A stretch of 64,000 bases of DNA, taken from positions 62,001 through 126,000 of the forward strand of contig NZ_JAXCLE010000003.1 of the NCBI RefSeq assembly GCF_037027585.1, read 5' to 3'. Position numbers and translations under genes: made by a program. Under the pieces are notes generated by a model. The model was not told the DNA's origin, made no database searches, and saw only the letters and a list, made by a program, of their open reading frames with translations. How positions within the stretch are numbered: the first letter of the stretch is position 1; each line of letters begins with the position of its first letter. Positions 42,567-50,742 of the stretch are shown here, piece by piece. This stretch comes from Solibacillus ferritrahens (lineage in GTDB: Bacteria > Bacillota > Bacilli > Bacillales_A > Planococcaceae).

Positions 42567-43105
42567 AAAGAAACTTTGGAACCACGCCGCCGGGAAAGTC
42601 TGTTTTCCTTATTTTTACGCTTCCATAGAAACACGATGAAATAAATATAAAAGCAAAACAACAATACATTAGTTGCAAGAAGAATGATCTCGTAAAGGTC
42701 AACTGCAAAGTGTATGCCAATGTAAGTAAACAACTGAAATAACAATAGTAAGCTAATATAGAGCCTAGGAAACATACTCTCTTCACCACGTAAAATTTCT
42801 TTTGAAACAGAAAAAATACAGGAAAGATAGAGAATTGAAAGAAGCCCATTTAATATAGCAACGATTTGGAACGTTAAATTTGTAGATGGAACGAACATTT
42901 CAGGCTGTACTATTCCAATTATTGACGTTATGGCAAGTACCGTAGCACAGATCGCACCTAGTTTGGCATATTGGGCCTCCACTTTTGAAAACGCATAAAC
43001 AATAATAATGAAGCCGATAAAATCCGGAAAAATATCAAAGGTGCCAAAATTGATGTCAAAAAACTGAAACAAAATCCCGATTATAATAAGTTTGTGAAAG
43101 TTCAT
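42560..43105 (-). CDS. Integral membrane protein, 181 aa, with repeat-derived C-terminus
   Basis: A membrane protein with five or six hydrophobic segments (DIFPDFIGFIIIVYAF, LAITSIIGIV, and others); I do not recognise a firm family. Its opening, FQFFDINFGTFDIFPDFIGFIII, resembles uncharacterised Bacillales membrane proteins. It overlaps the upstream gene by four bases, so they are an operon. The last thirteen codons (RLSRRRGSKVSLD and stop) lie in DNA that matches repeats B and A (42563-42602), so the original C-terminus has probably been replaced by repeat insertion. Confidence 0.7.
   Translation of the reverse strand: MNFHKLIIIGILFQFFDINFGTFDIFPDFIGFIIIVYAFSKVEAQYAKLGAICATVLAITSIIGIVQPEMFVPSTNLTFQIVAILNGLLSILYLSCIFSVSKEILRGEESMFPRLYISLLLLFQLFTYIGIHFAVDLYEIILLATNVLLFCFYIYFIVFLWKRKNKENRLSRRRGSKVSLD
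42566..42602 (-). repeat. Fragment of repeat family B inside a coding region
   Basis: The 27 bases 42576-42602 match 50468-50494 at 24 positions (TTGGA-CCACGCCGCC-GGAAAG-CTG). Next to it CCAAAG-AAA-CTTTGG (42566-42580) is a small dyad at the place of the central stem of family B. Confidence 0.7.
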
Positions 43106-43890
43106 AGCTCGCCACGCTCCTTCACTAAATTGTTTACCCAGTCCTCACTTGGTTTCGTATTTAAAAATTGGGTCAAGGTCAAAATTTTATCTTTTTGCTC
43201 GGCATCCATAATATGCAGTTCCAGTTTAAATAGCTCCATTTCATATTGAGCCTCGCCGTCTGTTGTCTCAATATATAGTTTATCTTCGGTGTTAAATTGA
43301 AGTGGTGCAGTTAGGGGAAGCTGTACATCCTTACCATTTATTTTGAAATTCAGCAGGTCAACCCGATTATCCACGACCGTTACTTGTTTTAAAGTAAAGG
43401 GTTCTAATACTTTATAAAAACCGGACGTGCCATCTGTCCCGACAGAACTAGATAATGACTGAAGCTGCGGGATCTCCTCATACTCATAAGTTGTAAGTGG
43501 GATCGTTGTTGTAATTCCATTCTTAAAATGAATTGTCCCTTTTGTAACGCCCTCTAAAGGAGTTAAATCTTCATTGTCATAAAGCCATATAACCGGTGAA
43601 ATCATACTGTAATACGTATATTTAACATATGTTTCAAGCGTAGTCTGTGGCTGCGCATTAAACATCGAAAATGGCTGTTCCGGGTAATAATGGTGCCCGT
43701 TAAACTCTATCGATTGGAATTCATGCGGATCTAATGAATTTGTTACATATGAAAATTTAATCGTTTTGTTTGCAAAGTCAATCATACCAGCCACAGGAAT
43801 CGGTTCATCCAGCATCTTTGTGTCATAGTATAGCGTACTCGCTATTTGTATAATACCAACTACAGCAAGTATCAGTAATAATCTTTTCAT
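43102..43890 (-). CDS. Membrane-anchored extracytoplasmic protein of unknown function, 262 aa
   Basis: One N-terminal membrane helix (residues 3-19, LLLILAVVGIIQIASTL) is followed by a beta-rich domain of about 230 residues without recognised motif; Tyr- and Thr-rich strands (TTTIPLTTYEYEEIP) prevail. No lipobox. It is first in a two-gene operon with the membrane protein at 42560-43105 and overlaps it by four bases, so the two may work together. Function unknown. Confidence 0.68.
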   Translation of the reverse strand: MKRLLLILAVVGIIQIASTLYYDTKMLDEPIPVAGMIDFANKTIKFSYVTNSLDPHEFQSIEFNGHHYYPEQPFSMFNAQPQTTLETYVKYTYYSMISPVIWLYDNEDLTPLEGVTKGTIHFKNGITTTIPLTTYEYEEIPQLQSLSSSVGTDGTSGFYKVLEPFTLKQVTVVDNRVDLLNFKINGKDVQLPLTAPLQFNTEDKLYIETTDGEAQYEMELFKLELHIMDAEQKDKILTLTQFLNTKPSEDWVNNLVKERGEL

Positions 43891-44135
43891 AAAATTCTCC
43901 TAACTTTACTCTTTGTTATAGTAAATAACCCGCTAAATTAGGGAATTATTACATAAATAGTATACGCTATGTTATTTTAAAAAGAATGAGCTATTGTAAG
44001 TGTTTATAACCGAAGAAGTTGCAAAGGGGAAAGATAACTTTCACAAATTTAAACATTTATTTAATTTAGGAATGTATTAAAACTTTCGTACTCGATGTTA
44101 AACAATAAAAGGCACTGTCTAAATTATTCAAATGA
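43891..44135. other. Intergenic region, nothing recognised
   Basis: AT-rich spacer holding the leader of the 43102-43890 gene (CTAACTTTACTC and upstream sequence). I see no gene, repeat or RNA structure in it. Confidence 0.4.
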
Positions 44136-44172
44136 AAAAGTGGTATGAATTTTTAAATTCGTACCACTTTTC
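44136..44172 (-). terminator. Terminator of the BASS transporter gene
   Basis: AAAAGTGGTA (44136-44145) pairs with TACCACTTTT (44162-44171), with a further inner stem; T-rich on the minus side. Confidence 0.8.
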
Positions 44173-44194
44173 AAATTGATTAGCTAATATTTAG

Positions 44195-45136
44195 TTACTG
44201 TTTTTCCTTCTTATCCGCTTTAGAACCCCAATACGTAGCAAGAACTGGTCCGGAAATATTGTGCCAGAAACTGAAAATGGCACTTGGAACCGCTGCTACT
44301 GGATCGAAGTGGGCCATTGCTAATTGTGCGCCTAAGCCAGAATTTTGCATACCCACTTCAATTGAGACAGCTTTTTGATCATCGTACTGTAGTTTAAATA
44401 GTTTCGCTACTAAGAACCCGAGTAAGTATCCTAAACCGTTATGTAAAATGACAATTGCAAAGATAATTAATCCTGTTTCTAAAATTTTGTCGCGGCTTCC
44501 GCTTACTACAGCTGCAACAATCATGACGATGGCAACAACTGATACTGTTGGAAGAATATCAACACTTTTTTCAACAAGTGGTTTAAATAAGAACTGCGCA
44601 ATGATACCTAAAATAATTGGAATTAATACCACTTTTATTACCGACATAAACATGGCCATAAATGAAACCGGTAACCATTCGCTTGCTAATAAGTAAATAA
44701 GAGCCGGTGTTACAAAAGGGGCTAGTAATGTCGTACATGATGTAATTGTAACGGATAATGCTGTATTTCCTTTTGCGAGGAATGTCATAACGTTAGATGA
44801 AGTTCCTCCCGGGCAGCAACCTACTAATATAACCCCAACCGCAATTTCCGGTGGCAGGTTGAAAATCTTGGCTAATGCAAACGCTAGTAATGGCATAATA
44901 ACAAATTGTGAAACAATCCCAATGATGACGCCTTTAGGGTGCTGAAGAATTAACTTGAAATCATCTACTTTCAACGTCATCCCCATACCAAACATAACAA
45001 TTCCGAGTAACAAGGTGATGTAACTGCCAATCCAAGTGAAATATTCTGGTAACCAGATGGCTAAACCAGCTGCGACGAGTACCCAAATCGCAAATGTATT
45101 CCCCGCAAACTTACCTATTTTCTGTAAAACTCCCAT
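44195..45136 (-). CDS. Bile acid:sodium symporter (BASS) family transporter
   Basis: A 313-residue, ten-helix membrane protein of the BASS/SBF superfamily. The crossover region VGVILVGCCPGGTSSNVMTFLAKGNTALSVT (about 104-134) and the second-half EVGMQNSGLGAQLA (about 261-274) are family signatures and would bind sodium and substrate. Bacterial members carry organic anions such as pantoate or pyrimidine precursors rather than bile acids; the substrate here is unknown. Monocistronic. The ATG at 45136 has a weak ribosome site (GAGGTCACATC). Confidence 0.9.
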   Translation of the reverse strand: MGVLQKIGKFAGNTFAIWVLVAAGLAIWLPEYFTWIGSYITLLLGIVMFGMGMTLKVDDFKLILQHPKGVIIGIVSQFVIMPLLAFALAKIFNLPPEIAVGVILVGCCPGGTSSNVMTFLAKGNTALSVTITSCTTLLAPFVTPALIYLLASEWLPVSFMAMFMSVIKVVLIPIILGIIAQFLFKPLVEKSVDILPTVSVVAIVMIVAAVVSGSRDKILETGLIIFAIVILHNGLGYLLGFLVAKLFKLQYDDQKAVSIEVGMQNSGLGAQLAMAHFDPVAAVPSAIFSFWHNISGPVLATYWGSKADKKEKQ

Positions 45137-45627
45137 AATGATGTGACCTCAGCTTTCTATTGAATTCTAGTTATTGTAATATATTAAATTTTTAATTGCA
45201 ATAAAATTCAGAAAATTTTGTTTATCAATATTGGTAATAATGATATTAATAATTAGTACATGCTCCAAAACATATAAATATCGTAATTTTTAATTAATCA
45301 AACATATTTCAAAAAATAGGTTTACTTAACTTTTAATAGGGGTATATGAAATTATTGGTTTTGTCTCAGCCAGTAAATTTCCCCAAGTGTAACATCTCCA
45401 ATTTTAAGTGCAATCCTATTACAACCACCATTAGTAAACTAAAAAATAATAAATAAAGAGTAGGAGTGAGAATTGAATAAATAAAATTCTTTTTATTATG
45501 CAGTCATTTAATAAGTTCTTGAATAGACCTTAAAAAGATAACTATAACTGCGTGTTACATAGTGAACCGATTTTGTTGTCATGTAAATATTAATCGAATA
45601 ATGGAAGAAAAAAGGGGGACTCCAAGT
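45137..45627. other. Intergenic region before the sugar ABC operon
   Basis: A 490-base AT-rich spacer between divergent genes. No gene is supported; an in-frame upstream ATG at 45562 extends the binding protein but would spoil its signal peptide. I found no clear CcpA site (TGNNANCGNTNNCA) by eye. Confidence 0.4.
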
Positions 45628-46878
45628 ATGAAAAGGATGTTTTTAGTTAGTATTTTAATATTGTCAGTTGTTTTATCTGGTTGTGTAGGGAGTACAAGTA
45701 GTAATTCTGATAGTGGGGCCGGCGATGGTAAAACGAAAATTAGCTTCATTCATTGGCGAGGCGAAGATAAAGAGGCTTTCGATAGCCTAATAGCTGAATT
45801 CGAAGAACAAAATAAAGACATTGAAGTAGACATGACAATTTATCCATCAGAACAATATCAATCTACAGCGCAAACGTTATTACGTGACGGCTCAACAGGA
45901 GATGTTTTTACAAGCTATCCGGGTTCTCATTTTGAAATAATTAAACAGGCAGGTTTATTTGAGGATTTATCCAATGAAGATTTTCTTGAAAACTATAATG
46001 AGCGATTAATTTTAGCTGGTCAGGCAGATGACAAGCAATATGCAGTACCGTTACAGCTTGTATTTAATCAGCCTATATACAACGCTACATTATTTGAGGA
46101 ATTAGGATTAGATCCAAACCCTAAAAGCTGGGAAGAATTTTTAGCCCTTTGCCAAGCAATAGCCGATGCAGGACATACTCCGATTGCCTTCCCAGGTGCA
46201 GATATTGGCCCGGGACAGTTCATGAACTCTATGATGATGAACAATGCTCCTGAAGAAGATGTTTTTGACAAGCTAATAGCCGGGGAAGCTAGGCTTACAG
46301 ATGAGTGGTGGGTAAAAACACTTACACAATTTAAAGAGTTAAACGACAAAGGCTATTTAGGAAATGGTGCTCTAGGAACAAATCATCCAGGTGCTATTGC
46401 CATGATTGCAAACGGTGAAGCAGCTATGCTTGCAACTGGTTCATTTGCAGTAGCGGGCATTAAAGAGATCAATCCAGATATTGAATTAGGTTTACTTGCG
46501 CCAATTACAGTTTCAGAAAGTGAAGCTGTGTGGGAAGGGATTCATACAACTACATTCATGCTTGCAGTAAATTCGAAATCAAGTAAAAAAGAAGCGGCCA
46601 AAAAGTTTGTATCTTTCTTATCTGAAAAAGAAAACGCTGAGGAATACGCAAATAAAACAAGTCAACACGTAACAGTTAATGACGTAGAGTATACATCTGA
46701 AGAATTAAAATCAGCAGAAGAATGGTTTGAGAAAAACACCCGCTTCCAACCACGTTATTTAATCCCGAATGCTAATGTAGAAAAAGCTGTTATTGCTTCA
46801 ATACAAGCTGTATTAAATGGAACGGATCCGGTAAAAGCAGCTGAAGATTCTCAAAAGATTGTAGATCAAAATATTTGA
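45628..46878 (+). CDS. Sugar ABC transporter substrate-binding lipoprotein (CUT1)
   Basis: A 416-residue lipoprotein with lipobox LSGC (Cys19) and a type-1 solute-binding fold: KISFIHWRGEDKEAFDSLIAEFEEQ, the FTSYPGSHFEIIKQAGLFEDLS region, and PKSWEEFLALCQAIADAGHTPIAFPG typical of carbohydrate-binding proteins. The start at 45628 is supported by AGGGGGACTCCAAGT upstream. The two permeases follow. No ATPase, regulator or glycosidase accompanies it, so the sugar cannot be guessed. Confidence 0.92.
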   Translation: MKRMFLVSILILSVVLSGCVGSTSSNSDSGAGDGKTKISFIHWRGEDKEAFDSLIAEFEEQNKDIEVDMTIYPSEQYQSTAQTLLRDGSTGDVFTSYPGSHFEIIKQAGLFEDLSNEDFLENYNERLILAGQADDKQYAVPLQLVFNQPIYNATLFEELGLDPNPKSWEEFLALCQAIADAGHTPIAFPGADIGPGQFMNSMMMNNAPEEDVFDKLIAGEARLTDEWWVKTLTQFKELNDKGYLGNGALGTNHPGAIAMIANGEAAMLATGSFAVAGIKEINPDIELGLLAPITVSESEAVWEGIHTTTFMLAVNSKSSKKEAAKKFVSFLSEKENAEEYANKTSQHVTVNDVEYTSEELKSAEEWFEKNTRFQPRYLIPNANVEKAVIASIQAVLNGTDPVKAAEDSQKIVDQNI

Positions 46879-46879
46879 T

Positions 46880-46905
46880 AAAAGGGGGATTTTTTTCCCC
46901 TACTC
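46880..46905 (+). terminator. Weak intercistronic hairpin
   Basis: AAAGGGGGA and TTCCCCT form a short stem between the binding protein and first permease genes. Such stems often reduce read-through so that the binding protein is made in excess. Confidence 0.4.
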
Positions 46906-46929
46906 TATTTAATGTAAAGGGATGATTGG

Positions 46930-47811
46930 ATGAACTTAAAAAGGAATAAGGTCTTACTACTATTTTTAATTCCAGGTTTAATTTTATATTCTATTTTCTT
47001 TATCATTCCTACTATTAATGCTGTAATATACTCTTTTACAGATTGGGACGGACTTTCGCCAGACTATAACATAGTTGGGTTTGATAACTACATAAATATA
47101 CTTACAAATGATTCAATATTCTTAAAGGCAATGGGCAATAACTTGAAATTTATGCTCTTTGTATTAATTTTCCAAACAGGCTTTTCGTTACTGTTTGCAC
47201 TGTTTTTAATTAAAAACACAAAGACGAATGTATTTTTACGTGCATTATATTTTTTCCCGACAATTTTAAGTTCAGTTTCTGTAGCGTTTATTTGGTCATT
47301 TGTTTATGACCCAAATATCGGCATATTAAACACGATTCTTGGTTATTTAAACCTTGAGTTTTTACAGCAAAGTTGGTTAGGTAATCAAAATATAGCTATT
47401 TATTCAGTAGCTGTAACACAAGTTTGGTTCCATACAGGTCAAATGTTAGTCATTTTCGTAGCAGGACTACAAGCAATTCCTAAAGATTTATACGAAGTGG
47501 CTAATATAGAAGGCGCAAGTCGTTGGCAGCGTTTTAGGTATGTTACTTGGCCGATGATTGCCCCATCAGCGACTATTGTTATGGCATATACGACCATTCA
47601 GTCCTTTAAAGCGTTCGACTTGATTTTCGCAATGACTCGTGGTGGCCCTAATTATTCAACGGAAATTTTGGCAACTCTCATTTATACGACTGCATTTAGA
47701 AGCTTTGAGTTCGGTTATGCTTCAGCTGAATCGGTATTATTTATGATTATTATTGCTATTATCACAGTACTGCAATTTAGAATTTTGAGAGCTAGCAAGG
47801 TCCAGGAATAG
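46930..47811 (+). CDS. Sugar ABC transporter permease 1 (MalF/UgpA-like)
   Basis: A 293-residue, six-helix permease. The EAA loop reads YEVANIEGASRWQRFRYVTWPMIAPS (about 187-213), with the conserved E-A-A-x3-G pattern that contacts the ATPase. It opens with an N-terminal helix after NLKRNKVLLLFLIPGLILYS. The partner permease starts 12 bases downstream. It would work with a shared MsmX-type ATPase encoded elsewhere. Confidence 0.92.
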   Translation: MNLKRNKVLLLFLIPGLILYSIFFIIPTINAVIYSFTDWDGLSPDYNIVGFDNYINILTNDSIFLKAMGNNLKFMLFVLIFQTGFSLLFALFLIKNTKTNVFLRALYFFPTILSSVSVAFIWSFVYDPNIGILNTILGYLNLEFLQQSWLGNQNIAIYSVAVTQVWFHTGQMLVIFVAGLQAIPKDLYEVANIEGASRWQRFRYVTWPMIAPSATIVMAYTTIQSFKAFDLIFAMTRGGPNYSTEILATLIYTTAFRSFEFGYASAESVLFMIIIAIITVLQFRILRASKVQE

Positions 47812-47823
47812 GGGGGAAGGGAT

Positions 47824-48633
47824 ATGCGGATTATAAGATTCATACTTCTAACATTATTTGCTTTAGTCGTCATTATACCTATGATGATTGTCGTACTTAC
47901 AACATTTAAATCTACATCAGAGGTATTTTCAAATATATTAGGATTACCGAGCAGTTTAAGCTTTAAAAACTATGTATCTATTTTTACAGAACAACCAATG
48001 TCCCGTTATTTCTTGAACAGTGTAATTGTTACGTTTTTCTCTGTAACGCTTACTCTATTGTTTGCAAGTTTGATTGCATATAGTGTAACGAGAATGTTTG
48101 GATGGATTGGTGTCATTATCTTTTCTTTATTTACGCTGGGGATGATGGTGCCAGCTCAAGTAAATATGATACCGCTCTATCAGCTAGTATATAATTTAGG
48201 GTTAACTAATAGTTTGCTAGGTTTAATATTAGTTAATATTGCTGTCACAATGCCAGTAGCTATTTTTATAATAACTGGATTTATGAAATCTATTCCTAAA
48301 TCATTATTTGAAGCAGCTACAATTGACGGAGCCAGTGAATTTAAAATGTATTATAAGATTGCTATACCTTTATCATTGCCTTCCATTGCAGCAACAGCAA
48401 TTTTCCTATGCGTAATGCACTGGAACGATTTATTGTATCCATTATTATTTATTACGAACAATGATTATAAAACGCTTCCTCTTGCTTTGTTGGAATTCCA
48501 AGGAGAATATGCTACGAACTATCCGCTGTTATTTACGGGAGTCTTAATAGCATCAGCTCCTATGATTCTTGCTTATCTATTCCTACAACGTTACTTCATT
48601 GCCGGGATTACAGCAGGTTCTGTTAAAGGATAA
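47824..48633 (+). CDS. Sugar ABC transporter permease 2 (MalG/UgpE-like)
   Basis: A 269-residue, six-helix permease with the EAA loop FEAATIDGASEFKMYYKIAIPLSLPS (about 162-187) and the opening TTFKSTSEVFSNILGLPSSLSFKNY typical of MalG-type subunits. AGGGGGGAAGGGAT is a strong ribosome site. It ends the operon, followed by a hairpin at 48663. Confidence 0.92.
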   Translation: MRIIRFILLTLFALVVIIPMMIVVLTTFKSTSEVFSNILGLPSSLSFKNYVSIFTEQPMSRYFLNSVIVTFFSVTLTLLFASLIAYSVTRMFGWIGVIIFSLFTLGMMVPAQVNMIPLYQLVYNLGLTNSLLGLILVNIAVTMPVAIFIITGFMKSIPKSLFEAATIDGASEFKMYYKIAIPLSLPSIAATAIFLCVMHWNDLLYPLLFITNNDYKTLPLALLEFQGEYATNYPLLFTGVLIASAPMILAYLFLQRYFIAGITAGSVKG

Positions 48634-48662
48634 TTAAATGTAATATAGCCGAATATATAAGC

Positions 48663-48692
48663 GGATTTGGAAATTGCTCGTTTTCCAAATCC
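48663..48692 (+). terminator. Hairpin ending the sugar ABC operon
   Basis: GGATTTGGAAA pairs perfectly with TTTCCAAATCC; the T run is short (CTTTGG). Confidence 0.65.
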
Positions 48693-48735
48693 CTTTGGCT
48701 ATTACTCCCGTTATTTCATATTAAAATAAAAATGC

Positions 48736-48770
48736 ATAAAAAATGAGCTAGGAATGTATCTCCTAACTCG
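48736..48770 (-). terminator. Terminator of the 99-aa protein gene
   Basis: On the minus strand GAGTTAGGA pairs with TCCTAGCTC (one G-U) and is followed by ATTTTTTA. Confidence 0.75.
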
Positions 48771-48808
48771 TTTGTATTGCTGTCCAGTTTTACTAAAATA
48801 AAGTAAGT

Positions 48809-49108
48809 TTACTCGCCTAAATTCAATAACCATTTACGCAATTTTTCCTTCGGATAGTACACCTTACCTTTTATTATAATATGCGGAATGTCTGAATGCT
48901 CTTGAATTAAAGATTTTGCATCTTCTTTTGATATTCCCATAAAATAATGGACATCATTTTCTTTAATGAGTTCGTGTTCATCTTCTTCGTCTAAAGAATC
49001 GAGAAGATTTTTTGCATTCGGATTTTTAAAATTTTTCAGTCCATCTCCGATAAAATATCCTGCAACTGCAATTCCTACGGCTACAAAAATAAAACCCCAT
49101 TCCATCAT
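48809..49108 (-). CDS. Small membrane-anchored protein of unknown function, 99 aa
   Basis: One N-terminal membrane helix (FIFVAVGIAVAGYFIGDGL, residues 6-24) is followed by an acidic linker and a small domain with HYFMGISKEDAKSLIQEHSDIPHI and YPKEKLRKWL, which resembles a minimal DNA-binding or excisionase-like helix-strand unit. I do not recognise the family. Good ribosome site (AGGGGGGCAAA). Monocistronic. Confidence 0.65.
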   Translation of the reverse strand: MMEWGFIFVAVGIAVAGYFIGDGLKNFKNPNAKNLLDSLDEEDEHELIKENDVHYFMGISKEDAKSLIQEHSDIPHIIIKGKVYYPKEKLRKWLLNLGE

Positions 49109-49563
49109 TTTGCCCCCCTAAAAATAAATGTCATCTTATGTAAGATTGATGTTAAGATTCTATTTTTCATTAACCTGTGCTTTTAGTTTAAGTACATTCA
49201 TTCAAAATCTCATTCTTATTTTAACGTAAATATTCAGTTTAGGTAAAATTAATTGTTGATCTTGAGTCTAAAGTACAAAAAAGCAGATAGAAAAGGGGAC
49301 TAGTCAAAGTGGTTGTGACATATCGCTTTTTGCATATACATACACTGCTATAATAGGGAAATATCTTAAAGAAGGCAACATTACTTGCGGGAATGACGTT
49401 CTATTTTAAAGGAGAACATACATAATAGCGGTAGGTTTTCACATTTTCTATTGTGAAACGTTCCAAGTTTTTGTATGCTAAATGAATGTAGAAGTGGACT
49501 AAAGGGATAAAATCGGTTTCTGTCGATTTTGACTTTGAAGATTGCAAATGATTGGAGTTGTTT
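49109..49563. other. Intergenic region before dedA
   Basis: About 440 bases with no supported gene. A perfect TATAAT lies at 49349-49354 without a good -35. Nothing else is recognised. Confidence 0.4.
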
Positions 49564-50190
49564 TTGTTGTTAGATACAATCATTTTACCAATGATTGAGT
49601 TTTTTAAAGGGTTTGGCTATTTCGGTGTATTATTGGCACTCTGCTTCGAGTTTATTCCGGCAGAAGTCATTTTACCGATGGCCGGGTTTTGGATTGCTCA
49701 GGGAGAATATAAATATTGGCTAATGGTGCTTGCAGGTACTGTAGGTGGAACAATTGGTCCATTGACATTATACGCGGTAGGTCGCTATGGCGGTCGTCCG
49801 ATTGTATTGAAATACGGGAAGTTCTTCTTGGTTAATGAAAAGCAAATAAATGCTGCGGACAAGTTTTTCGCAAAATATGGTGCAGGTGTCGCCTTTTTCG
49901 GACGCTTTATGCCAATCGTCCGTACAGCGATTTCCGTTCCTTGCGGGATGACAAAAATGAATGTATGGAAATTTACAATTTACACGTTTTTAGCAATGTT
50001 TCCGATTACCGCACTTTATGTGTATTTAGGCATTAAGCTAGGTGAAAATTGGGAACAGGCTGGAGAGCTGTTTAAACAATATTTACAGCCATTTGTTATC
50101 ATCATTTTAATTTTAGCAGTAATTTATGCAATTTATAAATACCGCATCAAGTTATTGGAACGTAAAATGAATTTACCAAATAAGAAATAG
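49564..50190 (+). CDS. DedA-family membrane protein
   Basis: A membrane protein of about 208 residues from the DedA (SNARE-associated/VTT) family, which includes undecaprenyl-phosphate and phospholipid flippases. Marks are FEFIPAEVILPMAGFWIAQGE near the start, GTVGGTIGPLTLYAVGRYGGR and the FFGRFMPIVRTAISVPCGMTKM segment with conserved Arg residues. I prefer TTG at 49564, six bases after a GGAG site; TTG at 49552 is also in frame but would have none. Monocistronic, with a terminator at 50195. Confidence 0.88.
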   Translation: MLLDTIILPMIEFFKGFGYFGVLLALCFEFIPAEVILPMAGFWIAQGEYKYWLMVLAGTVGGTIGPLTLYAVGRYGGRPIVLKYGKFFLVNEKQINAADKFFAKYGAGVAFFGRFMPIVRTAISVPCGMTKMNVWKFTIYTFLAMFPITALYVYLGIKLGENWEQAGELFKQYLQPFVIIILILAVIYAIYKYRIKLLERKMNLPNKK

Positions 50191-50194
50191 TTTG

Positions 50195-50230
50195 AAAAGG
50201 TAGCCTGATTATATAAGGGCTACCTTTTTT
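50195..50230 (+). terminator. Terminator of dedA
   Basis: AAAAGGTAGCC pairs with GGCTACCTTTT, followed by T. Confidence 0.88.
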
Positions 50231-50330
50231 AATTACAATTTTCACCTCACTTTCTTTTAAAAAAACCCCCGAATATTCTAATAGGAATTTTATAGACTCA
50301 TCATCATAACATGGGGGTTCTTTTCTAATT

Positions 50331-50568
50331 CGGAGCGGAGGGTGAGCCGCCAAAAATACTTACTTCAACGAAAAGAGTTGTGCGAAGTGTAGGGGCGGAC
50401 TCCTTGGCGATTAAGCGTGCGCGGAAAATCCACTTTTGATGCCGCCGTCAGAGGCATCAAAAGTTAGTTGGAGCCACGCCGCCCGGAAAGCCTGCCCCGG
50501 AACGGAGTACAACGGACGCGAGCTTCCAAAAAACTTGCCTTATCGCATTTTCCCCGTAGCGCAGCAGG
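50331..50568 (+). repeat. Dispersed repeat family B, copy 1
   Basis: A 238-base GC-rich block nearly identical to 56540-56773. Its centre is a perfect 12-base inverted repeat (ACTTTTGATGCC at 50432-50443 and its complement at 50453-50464). Outside it are conserved CTCC/GGAG and an outer GGGGCGG/CCTGCCCC stem (50392-50398 and 50491-50498). The bases before it (50303-50329, catcataacatggggg ...) resemble the start of family C. Confidence 0.88.
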
Positions 50569-50742
50569 ACAGACTTCATTATAAAATCTTATTATTTCAA
50601 CTTTGTCCCCCAACTTATAGAATGGTGTTTAACCATTTTATACATATTTTGGTTTAAAAATGGTAAAGTGAACATAAAAGAACAATAACTTAATAAGATT
50701 TAAATTTAGTAGATGCAAAATCATATGAGTGGAGGGGGACAA

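Noticed and set aside
42505..42849. A 114-codon minus-strand frame
   Set aside because: Overlaps the membrane protein gene 42560-43105 in another frame and runs into a repeat; coding features favour the other frame.
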